A stretch of DNA of 64,000 nt from Ascarosepion bandense (GCA_037127315.1 JBBBDQ010001122.1:6031001-6095000), one strand, 5' to 3'; positions 9,895 to 21,454 are shown, counted from the stretch's first letter. Notes: a model not told the origin generated them from the letters alone. A program made the numbers and translations.

Positions 9895-11238
9895 TCAAAT
9901 TGGCCTTATGCCAAACACGACTGAAGTCCCCACAATTTTAAATATCAAAAGGTTGAATGAATGATTGGAAAAATAAAAGTGTTTTGTTTGTAAAATAAGT
10001 GTAATTTTATTTACTGAACAAAATAACATGTTTGTAAAAGTTAAATACTAAAAGAGAAAAATATAAGTAGTTAAATGTTCCAAAGAAATTCAGTGCTTAT
10101 AGTTGATAGTAGCAGAATGTGTATATGTAGAAAGGTTAAAAAGATTATTAATAAGGTCTGTGTTTTGTGGCCTGCAAAGGAAAGCCAAGCAATAAAGGAG
10201 ATTGTACTTGTTGGATTCAGTTGAAGTATCTTGTTGTTTTCTTTGACGATGTGTGGGTGAAGACGAAGAAAGAAAAATTGGAAGGAGGAAGAATGAATGT
10301 ATGTTGACAAGGCATGACTGGGTCGGCTTCTTGAAATTTCTTCCTAAAAGTTGTGATGAGTTCCATCAGATTACCGCTCACATCTTGAACTGACTTGACC
10401 GGTCAAGAGATGTGGTTAAGTAGTGAAATTTAGTTGGATCAAATAACACACCCATTTTCTTAGTGTTAAGAAAAACATGACAGGGGTCATAGATCAATTT
10501 GCTATTTTCTATCCAATCAGAATCCAGAATCTAAATTTTCCCACTAACTTGTGAAATTTGCCTCAGTCTGGGTTTTTCCAAAATGTTTTCAGTCATTCTG
10601 ATTCATTTTTGCAGGTGTGCAATTTTACTTTTTGTAATTTAGTTAATTGTTGCATGATATTGGATTTGTATGTAGAAATAGAGAGATGCTTAATGTTTTT
10701 TTAATTGGCCTTGTGTGAAACATAACCAAACTTCCTACAACTTATAGGTTTTATCCAGAATTATCAGAAGATTATCTGAAGGTGGATTTGTGGAAAGGAA
10801 GGAGGTGAGAGGGAAAGAAAGAGGTAATAATAGTGATCGCTTGAAGTTTGTCAAGGGTACGTGTTAATTAGGCTCGTCTTCTCTCTGGCGACAGTCGAAT
10901 TTGCTCTGTCTTTTATTTCATTTGTAGGGCTCAAAAAGGTCATTTGAAAATTTACTCCCAGATGTGATCCTGGCCTTTCCATTGGATAATGACAAACTTT
11001 GTGTTGGCTTGATAAAAGAGTCTGTAAAGTAATTTGTTTCTGATAATTGAAAATTAATTGAATTTTGTTTTTAAATGTTTCCTAGTTTTCTATTGGCTGA
11101 AAAGCATATAGTGGGTTATCTGTTATAGTGAAGTGTATTTGTGTGTTGAAACAGTTTAACTGAATTTGGCCTTGTTAGTAGATAGCCCACTATAAGAGGG
11201 GTATAAAACAAGAAAATCAAATTGTGTATAGAAACAAC

Positions 11239-11280
<42 letters not shown>

Positions 11281-11900
11281 CAATTAAAAGTTTTTACAAA
11301 TAAAAGTAATGTCTTTTGGTTGGTACAAAAGTCGTTAAAAATGTTCATAGCAGTAAATGACGAAAAGAGTTTGTGCATATGTATGTGTGAGTGTTCGTTT
11401 GTTAGGAGTGTCTTTGATGTCTCTGATCAGTCCATCAAGTAAGTGGCTCAGTGAACAGTGAAGAAGATGAGAGAGAAAGGAGAGGCAAGAATGATGCGAT
11501 CGCTTGATGTGGTCAAGGGACGTATTATTATGCTCGTATTTCCTCAACTGGTGATGCTTCCTGTGTCTGCCTTTTATTTCGTCTTTGGGGCTCCAAACAA
11601 GTCATTCATTCACACCCGGATTTAATTCTGGACTTCCCATTGGACGATAAAATTCACGTCGGCTCGCGAAAAGGGTCTGTAAAAGGAATTTGATATTTAT
11701 TTATTTTTGGTTTTTCACTGGAACATCTGCATGGAGCCCAGATGCACAAAGACCAGTTTTAGTCATTTGCTATCTGGACCTCTGAGGGCAAACATCCGGT
11801 CTCTGGCATCACCACTAATATTTTTCATTGAGGTGTGAAATTTCACTGGTTTAGTTTTGGATTCATTTTTGCATGTGTGTTTGTAAATTCTAGTAAATTC
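9895..11900 (-). repeat. Cluster of LTR-like repeats with promoter-like modules
   Basis: Two diverged copies of a module (10,787-11,040 and 11,440-11,700) share, on the minus strand, TCCAATGGRAAG (CCAAT box), a GACGAAATAAAAGGCAGACA-like TATA region and the following GAC-rich leader. Related sequence stands in the opposite orientation at 14.4 kb. GGCCTTGTG...AAAC boundaries recur at 9903 and 10,707. (TA)n lies at 11,243-11,279. I read these as decayed LTRs; precise ends were not found. Confidence 0.5.
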
Positions 11901-12844
11901 GTTTTAACAAAATCAATGAGTCAGTGTTTAGCATTTGAATTTTTAAATCTAGAACTTGTTTTGTTCACTACATATATCCTATAAATTTGATCCTCACTTG
12001 GTGCTTCATACTTTCAGCCTTGTGCCATACCTTAGCTACACTTAGTAAATCACTGTTTACATCAGATTTTAAGGAGAAAATATTTCTTGGTCGGGTCGCA
12101 TACTTTTCATCCATATTGCCATTTTCATTTAATGCTCTCTGAAAGTTTGGGTAATTTGTACAGAAAATGAAAAAAAAAATCTGTTTTTTAGAGTTAACCC
12201 ACGTTTCCCGTATTTCGCCAGACACACGCGTTTATAAAATAAAGGCCCACATTTGATTTTTTTTCTTTGAGGAAGTTCAGTTTAAGTTAAGTAAATGTTT
12301 TTTACTAAGTTTTTCCCCTCATAACCTAAAAAAATAAAATCCAGATAAAAAGAATAAAGATGTCCGTTTACCATTTTAAGCTTACCTTAGCAAATATCAA
12401 TAAAAAAAATAAGTTAATATGAACAAGATAAAGGCTAATTTAAAAAAACAAATAGTGCTTAAGATTGGAAAAGAATATCTTAGACCTTGTAAGAATTGTA
12501 ATCACCTTGGTTCTATGCTGCAGCAGATGAGATTCCTTTTTTGGAGACAAGTGGAAGTCAACACCGTTTCTCTTTTTTGCTTACATCCTAAGTCAGAAAA
12601 AATAGCTGCACCGGTTGTTAAAATTATTTTTTACCTTCAAAATCGAGAGAAAAACAAGAAAATATGAATAACTATGTGAAATATTAAGATTTTTTTTCCC
12701 GAATAACCGATTCGTTGGTTGGTATGAGTGGTACATAGAGTTTGGCGAAGAGGGTCGCACACTTTGAAAATTTAAAACCATTTTTCTCCCAACACATTTA
12801 AAATCTCCTCTCCAAGAAGAAGACCTTTATAAAACAACATCGCC
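11901..12844. promoter_or_regulatory. ARMC8: Presumed ARMC8 promoter and 5' UTR region
   Basis: No repeat is recognised in the 900 bp before the ARMC8 start, so the core promoter and leader probably lie here. TTATAAAATAAAGG (12,231) is TATA-like. A second TTTATAAAA lies only about 12 bp before the ATG, too close to direct a transcript that includes it. The transcription start cannot be set from sequence alone. Confidence 0.4.
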
Positions 12845-12865
12845 ATGTCGGGATCTTGTATAATG
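12845..12865 (+). CDS. ARMC8: ARMC8 exon 1 (coding part)
   Basis: ATG at 12845 in the context CGCCATGT gives MSGSCIM and then a consensus donor GTAAGT at 12,866. The exon ends in phase 0, and exon 2 opens with Glu-Val. In vertebrate ARMC8, as remembered, the same phase-0 intron stands just before EVTASS, and a short isoform starts M-E-V. The matching splice position is the main support for this very short exon. Met7 could also serve as the start. Confidence 0.7.
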
Positions 12866-13175
12866 GTAAGTAGTTCTTTTTTTCTTTTTTTTTTGGGGGG
12901 TGGTATTATATTGTCTTTTTTCTACCCTGATCTTTTGACCGAGTCTAATAATAACAATCCCCCCCCCCCCCCACCAAAAAACAAAACAAAAACGAACAAA
13001 CTCGAATTTCTTTCTTTTTTTATCATTATACTTTTTTCGTAAATGTTCGTTCATTGTTCATTTCAAGAAAAAAGATTTTCAAAAGTTAAAAATTAATTGT
13101 TGATTATTATTTTTTGTGCAATAAATTACTAATCCGTTCACTTCACGACAGTAAATGTTTTTCTTTTTTGCTTTG

Positions 13176-13202
13176 ACAATAAACAATAATATTGTTTATT
13201 GT
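13176..13202. repeat. Perfect 27-bp palindrome
   Basis: ACAATAAACAATA, a central A, then TATTGTTTATTGT: 13-bp arms without mismatch. A smaller one, GACTTACAGTGTAAGTC, lies near 13,422. Either may be chance in AT-rich DNA. Confidence 0.8.
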
Positions 13203-13939
13203 TACAATATGGTTAGTTTCGTATAAAAAAACAAAAATAAAATCGCTTAGGTCTCGTTGATTGTGAATCTATAAAAAATAAAAATTCACTACGAAACCTA
13301 CATGGAGAATTTTATAGTTTCTCAGTATTTGTTAAATTTGCAAACTTTAAAATAATTTTATTTTTGCTGTATTGGAATAAAAAAAAATCCATAAAAGTAA
13401 AACGTAAACATTTAATCAAAGACTTACAGTGTAAGTCTTACACTGAGTGTACTTTATTTTTAATTTTATATTTGTCTTGTTATTTGTGAATTATAGCTTT
13501 TTTTCTTTTAAAGAAAAATAAAAGGGGAAAAAATGAAAAAAATCCATTTTATATTAAATACCAGTCTGTATTTTAATTTGAAAGTAGCAGATTTATTTAT
13601 TTTTTGTTAATAAATTATTATTTTAAAACTTAATTTCCATGGAAAAGTTTCAGCGTCTTCTGTAACGTTATGTGACAATTTTTTTATTTTTTATTTACCT
13701 TTTTGTTCCCCCTAAATTTTTAATTTTTCAAAATAAAAAGTGCACCTTGTCATTAAAACGCAAATCGGGCGCAGGACAATAAATCACTATTTTTTTTTTC
13801 TGCATGACCATACACTTTTTTTTCATTTAAGTTAGCAACATCTCTCTTTCCTTCACTCTCAATTTCCCTGTTGCGTCTTGGCGATTTTATCGCCCTGTTT
13901 AGGCTGAAATGATAAAAAAATGACAGGTTTTTTTTTTTT

Positions 13940-14150
13940 AGCAGACATGTGTTATGTGAGGTCACTATATAAGTGCTGCTAGTAAGTACTTACTATTTGC
14001 TGCATGGTCATATCATCGGTAACAAACTGGTTCTCTCACCAGCCTTTTCTTGTGATCAGAGTGGCCGGACACCCAGAAAAATATGTGAAGGGAACTAGTC
14101 AGTTTTTCAACTGTGCAGTGACTCTATGACTGCCCTAGTCACAGCCTTTG
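13940..14150 (+). repeat. LTR-like segment with TATA box
   Basis: TCACTATATAAGTGC at 13,962 is followed by a perfect 16-bp palindrome TAGTAAGTACTTACTA (13,980-13,995) and, near 14,170, an AATAAA-type signal. The order resembles U3-R of an LTR, but no TG...CA ends or target duplication were found. Confidence 0.35.
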
Positions 14151-14860
14151 TGTTGTTGTGCATACAAAAATAAAATATCACACCTTGACAAGACTTTTAT
14201 TATTTACATTTTCTGGCCAATAGAAACACTTGTATCAAACATTAAACTTTTCATTGCAATGAATAATAAGAAATTAATTAAAATCAACCTTCTTCTTCAC
14301 TTTTACAAAAATTCACATGATGTGTGAAATCCTGGTTTTTCCCCAAGTAGAAAAAGTATTGACCATGAGTCAAACCAGATTTCACAAGTAGGTGTTAAAA
14401 TGATTTTTGACCAATGGGAGTGACTTACAAGACTCGAGGACTTGATCCAGTGCTAAATTCAAAAAGACTATATAAATGACCTCAAAGTCAGTCAAAAGAC
14501 AGATGGGAGGAGGTAACCAACTTCAAATCAACCTGGAGATAAGGTCAGGTCTCACCTTGTTCTCTTTCTCCTTATCTCTTTCAACAATTACTACTATAAA
14601 CCATTATGAACTCTACTCATAACTTCTTAGTAATGTTTCTAATTGAACATTAATTTCTATGAATTCTAGTTATTTCTCCTTTTAATAAATTTCTATTTAA
14701 AATGCAAAATGTATATTTTATTATTCTTACGCTATTCCACACAATTCCACATACCTGCTGATGAAAACATTCTGATGATAATTCTGCATAAAACCTGTAA
14801 ACTGTAGGGAGTTTGATTAAGTCTGACACAAGGCCGAATCAAAGGAATATTAACCAGCAC
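14151..14860 (+). repeat. LTR-like repeat, plus orientation
   Basis: GACCAATGGGAGTGAC (CCAAT) near 14,408 is followed by GACTATATAAATGACC near 14,467, a GTCAGTC leader, an AATAAA at 14,684, and an end ...CACAAGGCCGAATC near 14,838. It is the inverted counterpart of the modules at 10.8 and 11.5 kb, so relatives flank ARMC8 exon 1 on both sides. Confidence 0.5.
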
Positions 14861-15053
14861 CCCTACGCTTCATGGTCACTTAGTTAAAAATTAAGGCAAT
14901 GTTTAACCTTTGTACCTGTATATAAAAAAAAATTATCAAAAGGACTCCTTTGACACCATTATTACTGTATGCATGTTTGGCTCTCTCAGCAATGTTTTAT
15001 TTACACCATCATAAAAATATGGGGACCAATATTTAACTCACAAAAAAACGTTC

Positions 15054-16255
15054 ATGTCAGCCATCAGCATGGCTGATGTAAATCTCCGTGAGAGTAACAC
15101 ACCGTGCATCACTTTTTCAATCGACTTGAAAGGTTACGAATATATCAGATCTATAACTGCTTCTACTGCAAGGGAGATTGGATCTCTGTGTAAGGCCAGA
15201 AAGCTTTTCTCGTCAGAATCCATCTTGCACATTTATAAATCTATCATTAGTCCGTGCATTGAATACTGTTGCCATATCTGGTCGGGTATTCCTGCAATTC
15301 ATCTTGAGGTTTATAGCTGCATCTACTGCGAAGAAGGTTGGGTCTCTGTTTTGGACCAGAAAGTTTTCCTCATCAGAATCCATCTTGTACATTTATAAAT
15401 CTATCATTAGTCTGTGCATTGAATACTGTTGCCATATCTGGTCAGGTATTCCTGCTTTTCATTTTGATGTTCATAGCTACATCTACTGCTAAAAAGGTCG
15501 GGTCTCTGTGTCGGGTCAGAAAGTTTTCCTCATCAGAATCCATCTTGCATATTTATAAATCTATCATTAGTCTGTGCATTGAATACTGTTGCCATATCTG
15601 GTCGGGTATTCTTGCTTTTCATTTCGATGTTCATAGCTACATCTACTGCTAAAAAGGTTGGGTCTTTGTGTCGGGTCAGAAAGTTTTCCTCATCAGAATC
15701 CATCTTGCATATTTATAAATCTATCATTAGTCTGTGCATTGAATACTGTTATCATATCTGGTCGGATGACCCTGCTATTCATCTTGATATTCTTGATAAA
15801 ATCCAAAGAACAATCTACAAATGAATCGGTCATGACTTAACATCTCAACTTCAGTCACTTTCTCACTGACATGACATGACTTTCCTCTGTCCTGTTTTTT
15901 TTTTTTTTTTTAAATATTTTCATAAGAACTGCTCTAATGAATGTTTTTCTCTAATGCCTCATACATGTAAATTTAAGCTTGCTACTAGATGGTATCCAGG
16001 TCCCATTCTTTTACTGTTGAAATAGTTAAATGTAACTGTCACTTCTATTTTAATAGTTTCTTTTCTCACACTTCCTGCCTGTGAAACTCTCTTCTATTTA
16101 CTTGCTTCCCTGATAGCTACAATCTCCAAAAATTTAAATGCATCATCAATTGCCATCTTTTATCCTTTCTTCAATACTCCTTGTATCCAGTTTTTTCTCT
16201 CACCTTGTGCACTTGTGGTGGTCTCGCCTTGATTAGGGGTGAAACGATAAAAAAA
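15054..16255 (+). pseudogene. LINE 3' end with internal 160-bp quadruplication
   Basis: The translated fragments SSESILHIYKSIISLCIEYC and CHIWSG are the thumb/C-terminal signature of Jockey/CR1-type LINE reverse transcriptases. They recur four times at exactly 160-bp spacing (15,211; 15,371; 15,531; 15,691). Because 160 is not a multiple of three, each copy shifts frame. After HLDILDKIQRTIYK the usual tail follows (LQSLSH, a 'WNSLPA'-like segment near 16,080) and ends in CTCGCCTTGATTAGGGGTGA plus poly(A) at 16,247. Confidence 0.85.
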
Positions 16256-16549
16256 AATTCTCAAGAATAAAGAAAATGTATAAATCTACTTTCATATGTT
16301 TGGGTTTTATTAGAATTTTAATCATTGCTCTTTAGAACAATAATCATTGTTGAGGGAATTAAAAGTGTATGCACTGATAATGGTGTCAATGGAATAATCA
16401 TCCTTTTGAGACAGTGTTTTTTGTGGGTGCAATGATTAAAACATTCCCAAAATAAAAATTAATGCCATCGACAAGGAAGGAGATTATGTTGAAGAAAATA
16501 ATTATTTTCTTTATAAAATAAATTCTTTTTTCATAAAACTATGGCCTTA

Positions 16550-16550
<1 letters not shown>

Positions 16551-16610
<60 letters not shown>

Positions 16611-16671
16611 GGAAAGAGTATTAATAAAAATAATTAATATATAATTAAATAATTAAAATATAAAAAATAAT

Positions 16672-16707
<36 letters not shown>

Positions 16708-16735
16708 GAGAGAGAGAGAGAAAATATATATATAT
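16551..16735. repeat. Inverted (CT)n(TA)n / (TA)n(GA)n fold-back
   Basis: (CT)n(TA)n at 16,551-16,606 is mirrored by (TA)n(AG)n at about 16,676-16,722, around an AT-only spacer. The whole can form one long hairpin. Confidence 0.85.
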
Positions 16736-16924
16736 AATATCTGTGTGTGCACATACATATCTTATGTATATCAAAATGATCCTGTAAAAATTAAGGACCA
16801 TTGTATGTATATTTTATTACTTCTCAAACATTATTTTAAGTGGATACCCATATTTGAGTTTTATAAATGATGTTTATTTTGTCTACTTGGCTTGCAGTGG
16901 ATTCAACAAAATGTAATAATGAAA

Positions 16925-17075
16925 ATGTGCCCTCTGGCAGGATTTGAACCTGGGTCCCCCTTTGTAGGAGAAGCCACTACAATCTTGCTGATCAGTCTAA
17001 AGTATGCTGGATCAGTCTGGTTTCTCTTACAAAAGTGGATGCAGGTTTGAATCTTGTTGGTGGGGACATTTTCTT
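16925..17075. repeat. Two tRNA-like sequences, head to head
   Basis: The minus-strand copy (16,925-17,000) has the T-arm/B-box form GGTTCAAATCCTGCC; the plus copy (17,005-17,075) has GCAGGTTTGAATCTTG. Their 5' ends face each other across a few bases. Both are degenerate and not credible tRNA genes. The same arrangement occurs at 63.2-63.7 kb. Confidence 0.65.
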
Positions 17076-17824
17076 GAATCTGCCGACCAAGAAGACAAAA
17101 GAGCATTTTTTAAAAAAATTTTTGTATTATTATTATTATTATTATTATTTTATTTCTTTTATTTTTTTAATTTTTTATTTTATTTTATTTTTTTTTTTCA
17201 AATTGGATATCCATTAAAAATAATTTTTGAAGTAATAAAATATGCCGGATTAAAAATAAGAAACATTAGTTCTTTAGAAACACAGACACACAGTATCTCA
17301 AAGAGTAATGTATAGACATTTTAAAGCTTTTTTTTAAGAAATAATTCAATCAACTAGAACCAACTGTATTTAGTTTAAATAATGCATGCTTTTAAGATTT
17401 GGTCATTGCATGTTTTCAAATTGAAAATTCAGTGCAATTGAAATTTTTTCACTGTTAGCACACCTCAGAGTTTTATACACAACACAATTCTCAGCTACTG
17501 ATTGAAAACTGACCATTGCATAATTTAATTATTGATGTTTATAATGTACTTTAATGATAAAGAGTTGTGCTACTGGTGAGTAAAAATAGTTTATTTATTA
17601 TTGATACAACTTATGTTATTATGCATTGAGCACTATTTTATTAACACCAGCACTCAATGTGCAGTGTTTTGTATTTAATAAGATACTTACATTTTGCTGT
17701 TTACCTATGACTTGAACTTTCATATGCATGTATGATTTATTTGTTGGCAGTGGCACAATCGTGAGGTGGAGGAATAAGTCAGGAAACTCAATTCAGAATT
17801 AGGAGGCCAATAGGTGGCCTATAC
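17076..17824. other. Unassigned intron sequence
   Basis: Starts with a low-complexity ATT/T-rich tract (17,125-17,200). Nothing else is recognised. Confidence 0.4.
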
Positions 17825-17962
17825 CATACGATAATCGAAAAAATTGGGTTATCAAAGGAGTGGTTCGATTTTAATCAAATTTGATACACTCATAGACAAA
17901 GACATAAGAAACGATATTCAGAAGTTTCAAGGTTGCAGTTCTTACAATAGTGGAGAAAATCG

Positions 17963-17996
<34 letters not shown>

Positions 17997-18388
17997 AAAG
18001 GCAAGATGTTTGTGCGTGTGTCTGTTTATCTGTCTGTATGTCTGTATTTTTTTCAGCCCTTTTATTTTAGTTTTTGCTTCAGGTTTGGCTCTAAATAGGT
18101 ATAATTGTAGTTCTTAGTCTCAGCCATGATACCATTTACTCAAAGGATTTATTTAGCCTTCAAAATTCAGTTTACAACGAAAAAAATCTTATTTGATATC
18201 AATACCAGGAAATCAAAATTTGACTTACATCCATTCATTTTTCTTTCAGTCTACAGTTTCGCTTTAACTGGAAACAACTATTGCTTTTTAGTTTTTCGTG
18301 CCAACGTCCAAAGAGTCTGAGCTCCAGGACCATGGATTAGTTTTAAAGCTTTCATTACACCCGAGCAACGCTGGGCTATACTGCTAGT
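17825..18388 (+). mobile_element. Non-autonomous Helitron, copy C (5' truncated)
   Basis: It begins inside the family at ATACGATAATCGAAAAAAT. It contains a (TA)n at 17,967-17,993 and ends with CCGAGCAACGCTGGGCTATA then CTGCTAGT at 18,388. The terminal hairpin CCGAGCAACGCTGGG is imperfect. Confidence 0.85.
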
Positions 18389-19510
18389 TCTACAATATAT
18401 AGCATTGGTCATGGAATGGTCTCCTAGTTCAGAATTGAGTTTCCTGTCCTTTTAAATCTCTGGACCAAGCTGCACCAGCAGGAGAACTGAGTCATGGCTG
18501 TCAGACAATTTTTGCATCCACATCACCCCTTACATTTAGCCACCTAACTCCCCAGACTGCAACACCCTTGATTATTGTGTGTGGAGGCACATTTGAGTGA
18601 GAGACTAACAAAACTTTACTCTTTACTATTTCAAGATATTGTTATGTAATTTTGGTAAATATACGCTAAAATGAGTAATTTAGATGACAATTCATCCATT
18701 GCGCCTTGTATAGAATTAATACAAATAAAATTTGTCATTCAGCTTATGATTGTTATATTCAACACCTCACTTGACTGTGAAGTTTTGCAGATGAACTGTT
18801 TACTAATCATTCTATCCACTTATCAGGAAGTTTCAGCAATTGTTTATAGGTTTTCTCATTTTTGTTAACAAAGATTGTTTTTGCGTAATAAAATATAATA
18901 AAATAATAATGTAGTAGATAATTGGTAATTTTGAATATTATCATAATATAAATGTGTCTGAAATTCAATAAATTATAATAAATAGGATCATTTGCCATAT
19001 TTAAGATTTATATAGAAATTACTTCCTGTAACAGAAAAATCATTTAAGATAATTTGGGAATTTTAAGTTAAATTATCTCATATAAGAAAGAAAATATTTG
19101 AAATTAAGTTGTCATTTAAATAAAAAAAGAAAAAGAAAAACTAACAATTATTTGTTTCTGTAATGTATTTTAAATATGATATTTAAGAAATTCAATTGAT
19201 TTTATCTTGATTCTTTAAGCGCAGATTTATTTCTGCAAAACTTAGTGTCTTTGAATATTTAATTTCAATTTATTTACTTAGTTATCTATCTATAAGAGAG
19301 GTTATGCTAAAAAGTACTCAAGCCTGATCAAGAAAGAATTCTAAAAGTTCTGATGCTAGATCATTAGGTTTTAGAAAGTGGGTTGGGCCAATAACTTTCT
19401 AGCACCCCCACATATTTGTGTGAGATTTTATTTTATTCTTTATTATGCTAGCAGGAACCATTTTAAATATATTCATCTTTGTTATTAGAAATGAAATTTA
19501 ACCTTTATTT
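18389..19510. other. Unassigned intron 1 sequence
   Basis: AT-rich, with no recognised element. The short open frame at 18,671-18,868 has no family features. Confidence 0.4.
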
Positions 19511-19534
19511 TCTCTCTCTCTCTCTCTCTCCTAG

Positions 19535-19608
19535 GAGGTCGATGGTTCTCAGAGCCATGTCGATGTGTTACTTTCCAGTGATTCAGATCGTTGGATGGAT
19601 TCTATTGT
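19535..19608 (+). CDS. ARMC8: ARMC8 exon 2
   Basis: Phase-0 start after CTCCTAG; donor GTAAGT at 19,609; it ends two bases into a Val codon. It encodes EVDGSQSHVDVLLSSDSDRW followed by MDSIV. This matches the vertebrate N-terminal segment (E-V-x-x-S-x-x-H-V-D-x-L) just before the first armadillo repeat. Confidence 0.92.
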
Positions 19609-19789
19609 GTAAGTATTACAAACAGAAGTTCAGTCTATGAATGTTTATCTAATCATATATTTATAGGGTAAAAATCAGTTCTACTCTTGAAACGTACAAG
19701 CCAATGGAATCTACTACAGACTCTTACAGTTATATTTGTAAGCAATACAATAACACCTCATTTCTGCCATCTCCATTGAAGTATTTTTT

Positions 19790-20180
19790 TTAAAGGAAAT
19801 GGTGGAAACTAAGTGTTATGGTAAATATGCTAATGGTAAGAGTTGTTTCCTTCTAAAGAAACATTTGGTATTCATTGAGCAGCCAGTGCTATTCAAGTTA
19901 GGCTTGATCATAGAGCAAGGATAAAAGTATAGTATCTGTTCTCATCTTTAATGGTAATATTTATTTCCATATAAGGAAAGATTCGCTGACCTAGCAGCTA
20001 CTGTTACTGTCTGTTGAAATTTACGAAATCTTTCTCTTAAAACAATTTTTCAGAAAAATGTTTCTCAAGTATAGTAACTATTGCTCTTTCTACTGTTGAT
20101 GGGAGGTTTCCTTTCTAGCCTTTTGTTTGAAGTAATGGGAACTGTCAACATCTTGATTATGTCATTTTCTTTTTTTCTTT
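19790..20180. repeat. Dispersed repeat also present at 42.1 kb
   Basis: GAAACATTTGGTATTCATTGAGCAG, GTAACTATTGCTCTTTCTA and GGAACTGTCAACATCTTGATTAT recur in diverged form at 42,120-42,290. Family unknown. Confidence 0.5.
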
Positions 20181-20184
20181 GAGT

Positions 20185-20410
20185 TACATGTGAATTCCAG
20201 TTGAATTCATTGCATTCAATTACATGCAAATACTTCTGGGAAAGGTATTAATCTGGCACTTCAGTTATGGTTTAAACAGCACGACAGATTGGACTCTATA
20301 GCCTTGGTTGGCAACCAGCCTACCACTGAAAAGTAATAGCAACCAACTGCAGGAAAATCTTCTGCCTCGTCGCCTAAGTATATATATGGCACTTAACTGA
20401 CTGATTGTTG
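20185..20410 (+). mobile_element. tRNA-derived SINE, 5' truncated
   Basis: From GAATTCCAGTTGAATTCATT through CAAATACTTCTGGGAAAGG to GGCACTTAACTGACTGATTG, it matches the 3' two thirds of the family whose full copy is at 59.9 kb, here in plus orientation. Confidence 0.7.
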
Positions 20411-20789
20411 AAAGTCCTCAAGTGATGTGGTTTCTGTTATTTAGTAATATTCTTTGTTTGTGGTTCTGTCATGCCAGTTCACAAGGTCTGAAGAATGGTC
20501 CTTTCTCAGACATACAGATTCATTCGTTTAGTCATTTTTAACATTGATCTGAGAAAGAAGTTAACAGTTTGGATATTCCTGAATTAATTTGGCACCATGC
20601 ATGACATCCATATTAGTCTTGATCTGACAAGACTAAGAACATGACAAATTTTCATATATATAAGTAGCACACTGTGTGCTTGTTGGTAAAACAGTGCTCG
20701 GTGTCTAATAATAGTTAAAATTTATATTAATAATAATATACGTTTTGTTCCTCATTAACATCAATCCAAGTTTCATGCACAATGTAATT

Positions 20790-20925
20790 GTCAGGTGTGG
20801 AAATATTTACTAAGCATAGCTTTGATGTGGCACAAGCTTGAAAGTATTCAATGAGAATCGAACTCACTAAGTTGTAATTGATCTAGTGAGACAGACTTGC
20901 TAACCATTACACCATGTCAAAGTAT
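20790..20925 (-). mobile_element. tRNA-derived SINE head
   Basis: On the minus strand: CATGGTGTAATGGTTAGCAA (A-box region) and GAGTTCGATTCTC (B box). Related to the element at 47,180. Confidence 0.65.
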
Positions 20926-21052
20926 ATATACACACACACACAATACAAAAATCTAGAATTGAGCCACCACCAGTTTATATTACTGTTAGTTAACATTATT
21001 TTCAGATATTTAGTCTGTTATTATAACGATTAATTTTCAGATATTTAGTCTG

Positions 21053-21454
21053 GTATTATAACGATTAATTTATAGAAAAATAGAAAAAACTATAAAAAAT
21101 TTTAAATATTATAAAAATACATAAACAATACATACATATTTGGTTTCTATAAAATTTTTAAATAATTCATGTATTAAAAAAATCTCTGAAGAAGCTTATT
21201 AAAGTGAAATGTTCAATTAAAGACTTGTTGACTTACTGTGATTAAGTTCATTACTATATATATATAGCAGGTAGGAAGAAAGTCTTTAATTGAACATTTC
21301 ACTTTAATAAGCTTCTTCAGAGATTTTTTTTTATACATGAATTATTTAAAAATTTTATAGAAACCAAATATGTATGTATTGTTTATGTATTTTTATAATA
21401 TTTAAAATTTTTTATAGTTTTCTCTATTTTTCTATAAATTAATCGTTATAATAC
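21053..21454. repeat. Fold-back element with 174-bp arms
   Basis: Left arm 21,053-21,226 and right arm 21,280-21,454 are nearly perfect reverse complements around a 53-bp spacer that includes a short TA run. Each arm carries CTGAAGAAGCTTATTAAAGT followed by GAAA, a hammerhead-like phrase found elsewhere in the window. A 36-bp direct duplication (CAGATATTTAGTCTG...) precedes the left arm. Confidence 0.9.

Larger units (their letters stand above)
12866..19534 (+). other. ARMC8: ARMC8 intron 1
   Basis: Phase-0 intron, GTAAGT to CTCTCTCTCCTAG. The acceptor tract is a (TC)n microsatellite at 19,511-19,531. The first kilobase is AT-rich with homopolymer runs: G6 at 12,895, C12 at 12,961 and a 12-T run at 13,928. 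Those runs are error-prone in assembly. Confidence 0.85.

Noticed and set aside
12826..12834. TTTATAAAA as the ARMC8 TATA box
   Set aside because: It lies about 12 bp before the ATG, so a start site 25-30 bp downstream would exclude the codon.
14759..14800. CTGATGAAAACATTCTGATG region as a hammerhead
   Set aside because: No stem II hairpin and no GAAA at a suitable distance.
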